11,090 nucleotides of DNA from an uncultured Hungatella sp. Its GTDB lineage: Bacteria > Bacillota > Clostridia > Lachnospirales > Lachnospiraceae. The notes beneath the pieces are model-generated. The model worked only from the letters and a program-made list of their open reading frames with translations. It had not been told where the DNA came from and ran no database searches. The position numbers and the translations under genes are program-made. The stretch is taken from NCBI GenBank assembly GCA_959018155.1, contig CAUEKH010000050.1, positions 1 to 11,090 on the forward strand, written 5' to 3'. This document shows, piece after piece, positions 11,018-11,090 of the stretch (the stretch's first letter is position 1; every line of letters starts with the position of its first letter).

Positions 11018-11090
11018 ATATATTGTCCGGCTGGTATTTTTTTCCAGTCGACGGGATTCTCCAGCTGTTAATCCATAATTTCAATTTCCA

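Noticed and set aside
10989..11090. Minus-strand frame entering from the right edge (33 codons ending in DRIFV)
   Set aside because: It is too short to judge, overlaps the XRE promoter/operator, and another frame of the same strand (ending EIEIMD at about 11070) is equally plausible as a gene end.

Overview
The window looks like chromosomal DNA of a low-to-mid GC Gram-positive anaerobe, most likely a clostridial Lachnospiraceae-type organism. This rests on strong AGGAGG-type ribosome binding sites, many Rho-independent terminators, a lipoprotein, a protein with Clostridia-type cell-wall-binding (CW) repeats, a Cys-type sulfatase (the class matured by radical-SAM enzymes in anaerobes), a YARHG-domain protein and an IS200-type relic. 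The taxonomic placement is inference. No rRNA, tRNA, CRISPR array, prophage or plasmid function was seen.

Layout. 1-652 (-): 5' part of a membrane-anchored YARHG-domain protein with a TTG start. 653-1070: AT-rich divergent control region. 1071-1271 (+): small XRE/Cro-type regulator whose promoter carries a 17-bp palindrome and whose terminator lies over its own stop codon. 1336-3033 (-): secreted protein with two CW repeats, a Gly-rich linker and a transglutaminase-like Cys-His-Asp domain. 3341-4843 (+): cytoplasmic Cys-type sulfatase. 4844-5233: dense non-coding stretch with five hairpins, one of them an orphan terminator. 5234-6613 (-): AGCS-family amino acid:cation symporter. 6614-6857: divergent control region with a strong extended -10 promoter and a possible attenuator. 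6858-7838 (+): zinc-dependent phospholipase C-like protein. 7880-8212 (-): internally deleted IS200/IS605-type element. 8409-8996 (-): lipoprotein with a repetitive tail that seems shortened by a nonsense mutation. 9181-10725 (+): BCCT-family transporter. 10722-10961 (-): second small XRE regulator, convergent with the BCCT gene and overlapping its stop codon.

The genes form single-gene transcription units rather than an operon, and nearly all have their own promoter or terminator. The common theme is envelope and solute handling: two solute transporters, a secreted transglutaminase-like protein, a lipoprotein, a membrane-anchored YARHG protein and two hydrolases. No shared pathway can be shown from the sequence.

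The most unusual signal is a 42-nt hairpin repeat present twice (1297-1338 on +, 5136-5177 on -). Both copies begin within about 10 nt of the end of a Rho-independent terminator stem and have the same orientation relative to the terminated gene. Each folds 14 of 15 pairs. The copies mispair at different stem positions and use G-U pairs on the gene-sense strand only, which suggests an RNA-level element. Other notable signals are a TAG stop that aligns with CAG in the next copy of a 60-bp tandem repeat in the lipoprotein gene, a fourfold 12-bp expansion inside the IS200 relic, and operator-like repeats at both XRE genes. Four gene starts were chosen from ribosome binding sites rather than from the longest frame.
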